This document shows, piece by piece, positions 18,917 through 26,149 of a stretch of DNA of 64,000 nt. The notes under the pieces were generated by a model. That model saw only the letters and a program-made list of their open reading frames with translations, did no database searches and had not been told where the DNA came from. Positions within the stretch are counted from its first letter, which is position 1; every line of letters starts with the position of its first letter. Source of the stretch: Streptomyces venezuelae (GTDB taxonomy: Bacteria > Actinomycetota > Actinomycetes > Streptomycetales > Streptomycetaceae); NCBI RefSeq assembly GCF_008642355.1, contig NZ_CP029193.1, positions 6,658,001-6,722,000 of the forward strand, given 5' to 3'. The translations under genes and the position numbers were made by a program.

Positions 18917-19726
18917 CTAGCGGTACACCTTGCCGGGTTCGGCCTTGCCGGGGGCGAGGAGCTGGGGGACCGTCACGAAGACGTAGCCGCGCTTCTTGAG
19001 CCCGTCGATGACGCCGGGCACGGCCGGGACGGTGCCCTTGTAGATGTCGTGCAGCAGGATGATGCCGTCCCGCTTCGTCTGGTCCAGGACGCGCTTCTGG
19101 ATCAGCTTGGAGTCATTGGTCGTGTAGTCCTTGGCGGTGACGGTCCACAGGACCTCCGAGAGCCCGAGCTCCTTGGAGAGCTTGTTGATGTCGTCGTCGG
19201 TGCGGCCCTGCGGCGGGCGCATCAGCGTCGGCTTCTTGCCTATGAGCTTCTCTATCGCCTTGTTGGGGCGCTCCAGCTCGCGGCGCGCCTCGTCCGCGTC
19301 GATCTTCGTCAGGATCTTGTGCGACCAGGTGTGGCTCGCGACCTCGTGGCCCTCGGCGTCCATCTGCTTCACGAGCTCGGGGTACTTCTCGATGTGGTTC
19401 TTGCCGAGCGTGAAGAACGTCGCCGGGACCTTCTCGTCCTTGAGGATCTTCAGGAGTCTCGGCGTGTTCTCGCTGGGCCCCGCGTCGAACGTCAGGGCCA
19501 CGCACTTGGCCTTGCGGCAGTCGACCGTGCCGAACTTCCCCTGGTCCGCGGGCTTGGCCTCGGCCGCGTCCTTGCGCACGGTGCTGGGCGACGTGGTGTC
19601 GAGCTTGGTGCACCCCGTCAGCGCGAGGGCGAGGGCCGCGCCCGCCGCGAGGACGGGAGCGGTGCGACGCAACCTCTTGGCCGAGTGCGTCGTCTTGCAA
19701 GCGGATGGCGTGTTCATGGGGGGCAT
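18917..19726 (-). CDS. Secreted NodB-type polysaccharide deacetylase lipoprotein
   Basis: About 269 residues. The signal peptide has a basic start, a hydrophobic Ala/Leu core and a lipobox LALTGC, so the mature protein probably is a lipoprotein. The NodB domain has LTFDAGPSENTPRLL (the catalytic Asp is kept; the usual second Asp is Ala), HTWSHKI with both metal His residues, MRPPQGRTDDD, and ILLHDI near the end. It probably removes N- or O-acetyl groups from cell-wall glycan or other polysaccharide. The ATG at 19726 lies about 7 nt from a TATAGT -10 element, so the mRNA may be leaderless; ATG at 19717 is an alternative. Confidence 0.88.
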   Translation of the reverse strand: MPPMNTPSACKTTHSAKRLRRTAPVLAAGAALALALTGCTKLDTTSPSTVRKDAAEAKPADQGKFGTVDCRKAKCVALTFDAGPSENTPRLLKILKDEKVPATFFTLGKNHIEKYPELVKQMDAEGHEVASHTWSHKILTKIDADEARRELERPNKAIEKLIGKKPTLMRPPQGRTDDDINKLSKELGLSEVLWTVTAKDYTTNDSKLIQKRVLDQTKRDGIILLHDIYKGTVPAVPGVIDGLKKRGYVFVTVPQLLAPGKAEPGKVYR

Positions 19727-19727
19727 G

Positions 19728-19771
19728 CGGCCACTATACACAGGGCGTATACACCTTGTGCATAGTGGCCG
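19728..19771. promoter_or_regulatory. 14-bp inverted repeat overlapping the deacetylase promoter
   Basis: Arms 19728-19741 (CGGCCACTATACAC) and 19758-19771 (GTGCATAGTGGCCG) match at 13 of 14 positions around a 16-nt spacer that carries another GTATAC. On the minus strand one arm supplies a TATAGT -10 hexamer ending about 7 nt before the deacetylase ATG. It probably is an operator; an alternative reading as a terminator of the upstream operon is less likely because no T-run follows. Confidence 0.55.
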
Positions 19772-19814
19772 TCCGCTGCCTGGGAACCGCCCCGGGACGC
19801 CCCGGGACCTCGGG

Positions 19815-20366
19815 TCAGACGGGGATCACCCGGATCGAGGGGTGGATGGCCGTGTTCAGGTACAGCCGCTCCTTCTTGTTCTCCTGCTCCAGCTCCATCA
19901 CGAGCCGGTAGCGGTACAGACCGGGCTTCGCCGTGCTCATCACCGTGCCCGCCCAGTAGTAGTAGACCGGCGTGAACTTGTCCCGCATCCGGTCGGGCAT
20001 CCCGTAGATCTTCAGCTCGTTGAAGATCCGCCGCTCCGCCACGTCCTCCTCGTCACCCAGCTCGGTGTCGAGGAAGACGATGTTGTTGATCTTCGGCATG
20101 GGCGGCCATGTGCCGTCGAGCCGCTTCTCCATGTCGATCGGGCGCACGATCCAGTTGATGACCTGCCCCTGCTTGCACACCGTCTCCAGCGACGAGGTGC
20201 CCTGCCCCTTGCCGCCGATGCTGTTGTCCATCATGTACATCGCGTCACTCAGCGAACCCGTCGCCGTCGCCCGCTCCATGTTGATGATCGTCACGATGTT
20301 GAGCTGGACCGAGTTCAGCTGACCGGGGTTCTGCTTCTCCACGCCGCTGCGCGCAGTGGTGCTCAC
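19815..20366 (-). CDS. AidA/PixA-like protein (paralogue 4 of the cluster)
   Basis: A 183-residue soluble protein without signal peptide. It follows the layout I know for the AidA/PixA inclusion-body family: an N-terminal strand with a hydrophobic LNIVTIINM, then AMYMMDNS, then GQGTSSLETVCKQGQVINW (about residues 54-72), a central VFLDTELG strand, then FTPVYYYWAGTV and the final LYLNTAIHPSIRV. Family members from Xenorhabdus and Burkholderia form intracellular inclusions or respond to quorum sensing; no enzyme activity is known. GTG start with AAGGAGG at ideal spacing. Last gene of the six-gene operon, 39 nt after its neighbour. Confidence 0.7.
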   Translation of the reverse strand: MSTTARSGVEKQNPGQLNSVQLNIVTIINMERATATGSLSDAMYMMDNSIGGKGQGTSSLETVCKQGQVINWIVRPIDMEKRLDGTWPPMPKINNIVFLDTELGDEEDVAERRIFNELKIYGMPDRMRDKFTPVYYYWAGTVMSTAKPGLYRYRLVMELEQENKKERLYLNTAIHPSIRVIPV

Positions 20367-20405
20367 CGTGCCTCCTTCGCGTACGCCGTCATGACTGCCC
20401 GGTCC

Positions 20406-20831
20406 CTAGCCGACGAGGGACGACGACAGGGTCGTGGTGATCGGTTCGTCCCGCGTGCCGAGCTTGAACTTGATCTGGTACGTGACCGGACCGGCGTCCT
20501 TCTTCACCGTCCCCGTCCAGTACGCGACATCGGTGCCGGGATACACCTTCCGCACCGGCTCGCAGACGTCGCTGTCGATGATGATGTCGTCGATCGCGAC
20601 GAACGCCTCGCACTCCAGCGCCAGACAGTTCCACAGGATCTGGTCCCCGCGCCGCGCCTTCGTCTGCAGTTCCTCGGTTCCGAACCCCGTGGACCCGCCC
20701 GACTTGTTCGTGTCGTACATGTACAGATGGCCGCGCATGTCGCCGGCCGCGAGCGCGCCGACGGCGTCCACGACTGCGGTGATGGAGATCGGCCGCTTCA
20801 CGGCGGCTTCCCGCCTCGGTTTGGTGGTCAT
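20406..20831 (-). CDS. AidA/PixA-like protein (paralogue 3 of the cluster)
   Basis: A 141-residue protein and the clearest AidA/PixA-like member here: ITAVVDAVGALAAG at about residues 16-29, then HLYMYDTNKSGGS, GTEELQTKARRGDQILWN, and VAYWTGTVKKDAGPVTYQIK. These correspond in order to the family pattern of VVDA-x-GAL, YxxDTN, GTxxLxT-x4-G-x2-IxW and W-x-G-x-V. It has no signal peptide or membrane helix. The ATG at 20831 has GAGGAGG upstream. It lies 25 nt after paralogue 2 and 39 nt before paralogue 4 on the same strand. Function unknown; a structural or ligand-binding role is inferred from the family. Confidence 0.75.
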   Translation of the reverse strand: MTTKPRREAAVKRPISITAVVDAVGALAAGDMRGHLYMYDTNKSGGSTGFGTEELQTKARRGDQILWNCLALECEAFVAIDDIIIDSDVCEPVRKVYPGTDVAYWTGTVKKDAGPVTYQIKFKLGTRDEPITTTLSSSLVG

Positions 20832-20856
20832 CCGTTCCTCCTCGTCCGGTGGTGGC

Positions 20857-21669
20857 TCAGGCGCCGCGGCCGGGGCGCACGGCAGGCGGGATGGGCAGCG
20901 GGCCGACGCCGGCCTTGGTGAAGGCGTTGCGCCGCGGCTCGGAGGTGATCTTCAGCGCCGACGCGCACGTCAGGTTCACCGGGTCCCACCGGAGTTCGCC
21001 GTTCGTCTGCACCAGCTTGTGCAGCTGGACACGCATCATGTACGAGTACGTCCCCGGGCGGGACGTGTCGACCGTCGCCGACCAGTACCAGCCGTCGGTG
21101 ACCATGTCCGGGGAGCCGTACTCCGCCGGATACATGATCTTCGACTCCACGGCCTCGCCGTAGATGTCGGTGATCACGGGCGCCGGGTGGCTTGCCGCGG
21201 CCGTCGCGTCCTCGGTGACGACCTGACCCGTGACGTCCACGATCTTCTGCCCGGACATCCGGCCCCGGGTGCGCCGCGTCGTCTTGATCCGCGTACCCAC
21301 GCTCCGCCGGATGCGGTTGAGTTCGGCCTCCGCGTCGCTGCTCGGCACGGTCGACTTCGCGGCGAGCTCCTGCAGTTCGGCGAGCGCCTGCTCGTCGGTC
21401 TGCCGGGCCCGCTCGACCTCGTAGCCGCGGGGCACGGTCGGCGGGATGGAACCGAGGCTGTACGGCAGCCAGTTGAGCACCTGCTCGCTGGCCTGGGAGC
21501 CGTCGCGCCAGTAGGAGCCGTTGATCGCGGTCACCAGCTCGCCGGTCCCCTCGTTCTCGGAGCCGTGCAGCTTCATGTTGTCGAACAGATAGGTGTTGCC
21601 TTCGAGCGTGCTGGACGCGAGCGCGTTGCCGACGTCCACGAGCACGATGATCGCCAACTGTTGGGGCAT
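20857..21669 (-). CDS. AidA/PixA-like protein with a long charged insertion (paralogue 2)
   Basis: At 270 residues this is about twice the length of paralogue 3. The N-terminal part (LAIIVLVDVGNALASSTLEGNTYLFDN, GTGELVTA, VLNWLPYSLG) and the C-terminal part (GWYWSATVDTSRPGTYSYMMRVQL) match the two halves of the AidA/PixA pattern. About 95 residues (roughly 85-180) are inserted between them, rich in Arg/Glu/Thr with a likely helical stretch (TDEQALAELQELAAK) and a basic RRSVGTRIKTTRRTRGR. The insertion could form an interaction arm. The first ATG at 21669 is preceded by AAGGCGG. No signal peptide. Same operon, 25 nt before paralogue 3. Confidence 0.65.
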   Translation of the reverse strand: MPQQLAIIVLVDVGNALASSTLEGNTYLFDNMKLHGSENEGTGELVTAINGSYWRDGSQASEQVLNWLPYSLGSIPPTVPRGYEVERARQTDEQALAELQELAAKSTVPSSDAEAELNRIRRSVGTRIKTTRRTRGRMSGQKIVDVTGQVVTEDATAAASHPAPVITDIYGEAVESKIMYPAEYGSPDMVTDGWYWSATVDTSRPGTYSYMMRVQLHKLVQTNGELRWDPVNLTCASALKITSEPRRNAFTKAGVGPLPIPPAVRPGRGA

Positions 21670-21718
21670 GATTCCGCCTTCGTCGTCGTTCCCGGCCTTG
21701 CCGTCGTCGTGCGGTCTG

Positions 21719-22213
21719 CTACTGGCACATCAACGCGGGCGAGTCGATGGACATGACGCTGTTGGAGCCCTCGTACATCTGGAGTTCGAGGCGGTACTGG
21801 TACGGCACGCCCGGCGTCATCCAGTGCGGCACCACGCCGGTCCACACGTCGAGGTCGAGCTTGTCGCCCTCCGACTCCTCCTGGCCGTGCGCCTGGCCGT
21901 GGGTTCCGCCGGTCATGGTTCCCTGGGTTCCGGGCGGGCTCATGGCGGGCCCCGACGGGGCCGCGCCGTTGCGCCCGCCCGCCGGCGCGAACGAGATGTT
22001 CTTGATCTCGACCGGCGTCTGCAGGTCCACGGCGAGCGCGGTCCAGGACACCACCTGGCCCGGCTTGACCACGGTGACGAGGTCCGCCGTGCCCTGATGG
22101 GCGCTGTCGAACGCGCCGTCGTCGACCATGCAGAGGTTGCCGTCGAGCAGCGTCTTGACGGACAGCGCACCGATGACGTCCACGACGGCGACGATGTTCA
22201 CCTGCGTTTTCAT
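21719..22213 (-). CDS. AidA/PixA-like protein (paralogue 1 of the cluster)
   Basis: A 164-residue protein starting MKTQVNIVAVVDVIGAL, then NLCMVDDGAF, GTADLVTVVKPGQVVSW and a C-terminal VWTGVVPHWMTPGVPYQYRLELQMYEG, in the AidA/PixA order. Between the halves is a flexible Gly/Pro/His/Met-rich segment (about residues 78-115, including APAGGRNGAAPSGP and GGTHGQAHGQ). I prefer the ATG at 22213 with AGGAG because it aligns with the family start; an ATG at 22228 with GGGAG adds five residues. It follows the adenylate-forming ligase by 8 to 23 nt, so the two are co-translated. Confidence 0.7.
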   Translation of the reverse strand: MKTQVNIVAVVDVIGALSVKTLLDGNLCMVDDGAFDSAHQGTADLVTVVKPGQVVSWTALAVDLQTPVEIKNISFAPAGGRNGAAPSGPAMSPPGTQGTMTGGTHGQAHGQEESEGDKLDLDVWTGVVPHWMTPGVPYQYRLELQMYEGSNSVMSIDSPALMCQ

Positions 22214-22236
22214 ACCGCTCCTGTTCATTGCACTCC

Positions 22237-23835
22237 CTAGCCGCGGTCCCGGACCAGCGGGACCTTTCCGACGGCGGTCCGCTCGATCTCCGCGGACAGC
22301 CTGGGCACGAACTTGAGCTGGAGGGTGTAACCGGTCCTCTCGATCGACGCGGCGTTGGCCTCGCCGTGGTTGAACAGCGAGAGGGCGCGCGGCAGCGCGT
22401 TCACGAACACCTGGTGGAGACCGCACGGGCCGAGCACGGTGTCGGCGCGATAGGTCAGCCCCATGACGTCGTCGACCGCGGCGTACAGCGTGATCGTCTT
22501 GCCCTCGCGGTGGTTGACGAACTGGATGTCGTGCGCCACCGCGTCCAGGTCCACGACCTCGGCCGCCTTCAGCTCGTCGCGCAGCGCCGCGTAGGCCCGC
22601 GCGCCCGAGTACTGGCTGTCGTTGATGTGGAGCACGTCCCCGGTGCGGCCCGCGAACTCGAACTGCCGCGTCTTCAGGCCGGGTCCCTCCGTCCGGGGCC
22701 GGTGGATCATCCGGTCGCCCAGCTTCAGGCGCAGCAGCGGCGTCTCGTGCGCGTGCAGCCGCGTGACGACCAGTTCGCCCTCCTCGCCCTCGGGGACCTG
22801 GCGCCCCTCCTCGTCGACGATCTCGATGAAGTGCAGGCCCGGCACCGCCGACAGGTACGGCGACGCGACGTCCAGCTGCAGGCCGATCGTCTCCGCCTGG
22901 GTCGCGGCGAAGTAGCTGAGGATCGACAGGTTCGGGTACAGCGCCTGGAGCTCCACGCGCTTGCGCTGCGGCAGCACACCGCTGCCGTACAGGGCGACAC
23001 GGAAACTGTCGCGGTACTCCTGACGCATGCCCGCGCCGAGTTCGGCGAGGATCGCGATGCCCGCCGAAATCCCCATCAGGGCCTTCGGGCCCCGGTACGA
23101 GAACATGTGCTCCAGGACGGGGGCCGTGACGGGCCCCGCGCCGACATAGTTGACGCCCGGCACGTGCTGCAGCACGCCGCCGACCATGGTGCCGCTGCTC
23201 CACATCTGGTAGTCGGCCAACGTGGTGAACAGCCACTTCGGGTCGCTGCCCGCGAGGTGCCCCGCGAGCTGGTACGCGCCCATGAAGCGGCCCGCGATCT
23301 CATAGGTGTCCTTCAACTCCCTCAAGGAGTAGACGACTTCGAGGGGGCTGCCGCCGCTGGTGCCGCCGCTCGCCACGATCTCGAACTCGCCGCGCGTGAG
23401 GGGCACCACCATGCCGGGCCGCGCGTCCATGAAGAAGTCGCGCTGGACGTCCTTGTCGGACAGCGGGATGCGCTGCCACTCCTCGTACGTCTCGGGGGCG
23501 TGCCGGATGCCGGCGCCGCGCAGCCGCTCGCGCCACAGCGGGTTGAGCAGCACGGTGTTCACCATCTGCTGGAGGCGGCGGAGCACGACCGCGTCCTGGA
23601 TCTCGTGGGGGATCTCGCTGTACAGCGTCTGGCAGACCCGCTCGCACTCGCGCATCTTGCTCGCGAACGAGGGGAGCACGGTGACGGCTTCGACGGATTC
23701 CGGCTGGAGTTCCCAGTCGGGGATGAGCCAGTTGGCCAGTTCGCGGGCGCCGCCGGGAGCCGGCGCGGGCGATGGAATGTGAGGTGCCTGAGGTGGAACG
23801 TGAGGTGCCTGTGGAGCATGAGATGTACTCAACAT
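22237..23835 (-). CDS. PaaK-like adenylate-forming ligase (phenylacetate-CoA ligase superfamily)
   Basis: A 532-residue enzyme with a Pro/Ala/His-rich leader of about 30 residues. The ATP loop is ASGGTSGGSP at about residues 158-167; MGISAG and VALYGSGVLPQRKR follow, then EEGELVVTRLHAHETPLLRLKLGD, the FAGRTGDVLHIN hinge region and a short C-terminal domain ending with a Lys-containing VGKVPLV. This is the PaaK order of motifs. It should activate a carboxylic acid as acyl-AMP and pass it to CoA, an amine or a carrier; the substrate cannot be read from the sequence. ATG with GAGGGG upstream. It is 9 nt after the decarboxylase and just before four AidA-like genes, so a decarboxylated amine and an activated acid may be joined. 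Confidence 0.8.
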   Translation of the reverse strand: MLSTSHAPQAPHVPPQAPHIPSPAPAPGGARELANWLIPDWELQPESVEAVTVLPSFASKMRECERVCQTLYSEIPHEIQDAVVLRRLQQMVNTVLLNPLWRERLRGAGIRHAPETYEEWQRIPLSDKDVQRDFFMDARPGMVVPLTRGEFEIVASGGTSGGSPLEVVYSLRELKDTYEIAGRFMGAYQLAGHLAGSDPKWLFTTLADYQMWSSGTMVGGVLQHVPGVNYVGAGPVTAPVLEHMFSYRGPKALMGISAGIAILAELGAGMRQEYRDSFRVALYGSGVLPQRKRVELQALYPNLSILSYFAATQAETIGLQLDVASPYLSAVPGLHFIEIVDEEGRQVPEGEEGELVVTRLHAHETPLLRLKLGDRMIHRPRTEGPGLKTRQFEFAGRTGDVLHINDSQYSGARAYAALRDELKAAEVVDLDAVAHDIQFVNHREGKTITLYAAVDDVMGLTYRADTVLGPCGLHQVFVNALPRALSLFNHGEANAASIERTGYTLQLKFVPRLSAEIERTAVGKVPLVRDRG

Positions 23836-23844
23836 CCGTCCCCT

Positions 23845-25416
23845 CTACGCTTTTTCTGTTCCCTCTTCTCCGTCGAGCAGTTCCCGTGCCGTCCTTCTGA
23901 TTTCTGACAGCAGCATCCTGAAGTGCTCGCCGGTGATCTGGTGGTTCATCATGACCACCCGCAGTGCCGCCACCCCGTCGACGTTCACTTTCGAGATGAA
24001 GAAGTTCCCCTCGAATTTGATGCGGTTCCTGATGGCGATCTGCAGGTGGTGCACGTCTTTCTTCCCGACCCGCCTGCCGAGTCTGTTCTCGAGGTCGACC
24101 GGATGGTAACGGAAGCACAGAATGTTCGCTTCCGGGCGGTGCAGGGCCTCGAAATCGGGTTCGGCCCGCACCACACCGTATGCCTCTTCCGTCAACTGGC
24201 AGAGGTACTCGATTTTCTCCGCGAACAGGGCCCGTCCGTAAATGGCCCACAGTGCCCACAGCGTCATGATCATGGGACGCTTCGTGCACTCGAAGTTCTT
24301 TCCGCCGCTGTCGTAGGCGGTGTAGACGTCCGGCTCCTCGTCGAAGACGTAGCTGGCCTTCTGCCGGAATGCCGAGAGCGCGGTCTCCTTGTTCCGGTAG
24401 AAGAGCATCGTGCAGGGCGCGGGCACGAACATCATCTTGTGCGCGTCCCAGGTCAGGGAGTCCGCCCTCTCGACGCCCCGCAGCCTGTCGCGGAGCGTGT
24501 CCGACACGAGCAGGCTCGCGCCGTGCGCGCCGTCGATGTGCAGCCAGATGCCCTTCTCCGCGGCCACATCGGCGAGCTCGTCGATCGGGTCGAACGCGCC
24601 CACCGAGGTGCTGCCGGCCGAGGCCACCATGCAGAACACCTTGAGGTTCTGCCGCTCGGCTGCCTCCAGGGCGGCGCGCACCTCGCCGGGGCAGATCTGC
24701 TGCTGCCGGTTGAGCGGCAGCCGGACGAGCTGCGCGTCACCGATGCCGAGCACACCGGCCGCGCGCGCCACGCTGTAGTGCACGTCCGCGCCGACCGCGA
24801 TGGCGGGCCGGGGCTGGCCGCGCACCGCTGAACCGCCCTGTGACCAGTAGCCGGGCAGCTTCTCGTTCCTGGCCGCGAGCAGGGCGGTCAGATTGGCGAG
24901 CGAGCCGCCCGACGTGGTGATCATGGTGAAGCGCTCGGGGTCCCACCCGATGAAGCGGTTCAGCTCGTCGGCCATGATCCGCTCGACGGCGTTGGGCAGC
25001 TGGCCCGCCTCGTAGAACGAGGACGGCTGGTTGACCACGGAGCTCACGAAGTCGATGACGCCGGCGAGCGGGACGACTCCGGAGAACTGCCGCCCCATGT
25101 ATCCGGGGGAGTGGACCTGGATCCCCGTACGGACGTACAGGTCGATGATGCCCGCGAGGCGCTCCTCGTCGAACGCGGCGATCTTGTCGTGCTCAGTCGT
25201 CATGAGGGCCCTCGCGGCCTGGGTGAGCCTGAGCGGTTCGATCAGTTCGAGACCTCTGATCGAGATGTCCGACAGGTGTTTCTCCAGCTTGGCGAGAGCT
25301 GTTTCCGAGTTCTCCCTGAACTGCTGCGGATCAAAGGCCTCAAGCAGTAATCCGCTCCGATCCGACGTTGAGTCACTCTGTTCCGATCCGGGATCACTCG
25401 AGCGAGATTCCGTCAC
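23845..25416 (-). CDS. PLP-dependent group II amino acid decarboxylase with an early TTA codon
   Basis: A 523-residue fold-type I decarboxylase like glutamate, cysteine-sulfinate or diaminobutyrate decarboxylase. Motifs in order: TTSGGSLANLTALLAARN, ASAGSTSVGAFDPI, LHIDGAHGASLL (the Asp that contacts PLP) and TWDAHKMMFVPAP (the Lys that forms the Schiff base). The substrate is unclear. The GTG at 25416 behind AAGGGGGG was chosen; a longer frame upstream codes for unlikely Arg-rich sequence. Codon 23 is TTA (25348-25350), which in Streptomyces needs the bldA tRNA. Codon use at both ends of the gene is less GC-biased than in its neighbours. It is the first gene of the AidA operon. Confidence 0.87.
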   Translation of the reverse strand: MTESRSSDPGSEQSDSTSDRSGLLLEAFDPQQFRENSETALAKLEKHLSDISIRGLELIEPLRLTQAARALMTTEHDKIAAFDEERLAGIIDLYVRTGIQVHSPGYMGRQFSGVVPLAGVIDFVSSVVNQPSSFYEAGQLPNAVERIMADELNRFIGWDPERFTMITTSGGSLANLTALLAARNEKLPGYWSQGGSAVRGQPRPAIAVGADVHYSVARAAGVLGIGDAQLVRLPLNRQQQICPGEVRAALEAAERQNLKVFCMVASAGSTSVGAFDPIDELADVAAEKGIWLHIDGAHGASLLVSDTLRDRLRGVERADSLTWDAHKMMFVPAPCTMLFYRNKETALSAFRQKASYVFDEEPDVYTAYDSGGKNFECTKRPMIMTLWALWAIYGRALFAEKIEYLCQLTEEAYGVVRAEPDFEALHRPEANILCFRYHPVDLENRLGRRVGKKDVHHLQIAIRNRIKFEGNFFISKVNVDGVAALRVVMMNHQITGEHFRMLLSEIRRTARELLDGEEGTEKA

Positions 25417-26149
25417 TAGGGTCCCCCCTTGGAAAGCCCCCGTGTACCCGACATGGATGGTCCGGTGCGCGCGACCGGGCGAAGGCAGGCTTTTCGCTGG
25501 GCCGCAGCAAAGGCTCGCCGTCCGGCTGATCAAACCGGACGGCACTTCTTTTTCCGGCGGCGCGCGTTCAGCGCAGGCCGCACGGGCTCCCCTTCGAAGA
25601 GTTCTGCGCAGCGGTCGTCTCCCCGGCATGGTCAGTGCCTGCCCCCACAGCGACCACCGTAGGCGCCGTCGATAAAACGAGAAATCGAAACTACGAGTTC
25701 TGTCTGAAAGGGAGTGCGGACCATCTGATGGTTTGTCAGTCAACAAATGCCACACCCGCAACCGGAGCGTTCCGCGGCTTCAGGGCGGCTCCCCGCTTTT
25801 CGGACACCATGCCGTGGGCATGTGCGCGGCGGATAGGCAAAGCGGCAGGACCGGGCGCGGGTGCGGGGTGACGCAACGCGTTTTCTGCCAATCTGGCCCC
25901 TCATCGCGGGGATCTTTCCGTCGCTCCGGCGGGACGCCGCGATCGAGGCGGATATCTCCCGCTCCGTCACGACGATCCGGCCACGGGGACGGGGCGGCCG
26001 GTGGCTGTTCGAATGCGGGCGGAGGGGGTTACCGCGGGTCAGGGGGGCGAGGGTCTCGGATACGGGGGTGCGGTGGCCGTGCCGACGGATGCCCGTCGGG
26101 ACGGCCACCGCTCCTCCCCCGGTCGGTGGGTGCGTCGGTCCTCGCCGGT
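25417..26149. promoter_or_regulatory. 733-nt intergenic region upstream of the decarboxylase-AidA operon
   Basis: No gene is supported here. The part nearest the operon contains a locally AT-richer block (about 25665-25750) with a perfect 13-bp palindrome ACCATCTGATGGT (25720-25732) immediately followed by TTTGTCAGTCAACAAA (25732-25747), an inverted repeat of 5-bp arms. These are candidate operators for the operon read on the minus strand. The part nearest the GT39 gene holds its terminator. Confidence 0.5.
26070..26111 (-). terminator. Long terminator hairpin after the GT39 gene
   Basis: Arms GCGGTGGCCGT (26070-26080) and ACGGCCACCGC (26101-26111) pair perfectly over 11 bp, and a further CCGACGG/CCGTCGG pairing closes on a 4-nt loop ATGC. 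It lies about 40 nt beyond the GT39 stop and isolates the downstream operon. Confidence 0.75.

Noticed and set aside
25417..25761. N-terminal extension of the PLP decarboxylase
   Set aside because: The extra 115 residues are Arg-rich and unlike the family, and a strong AAGGGGGG site with GTG at 25416 sets a better start.
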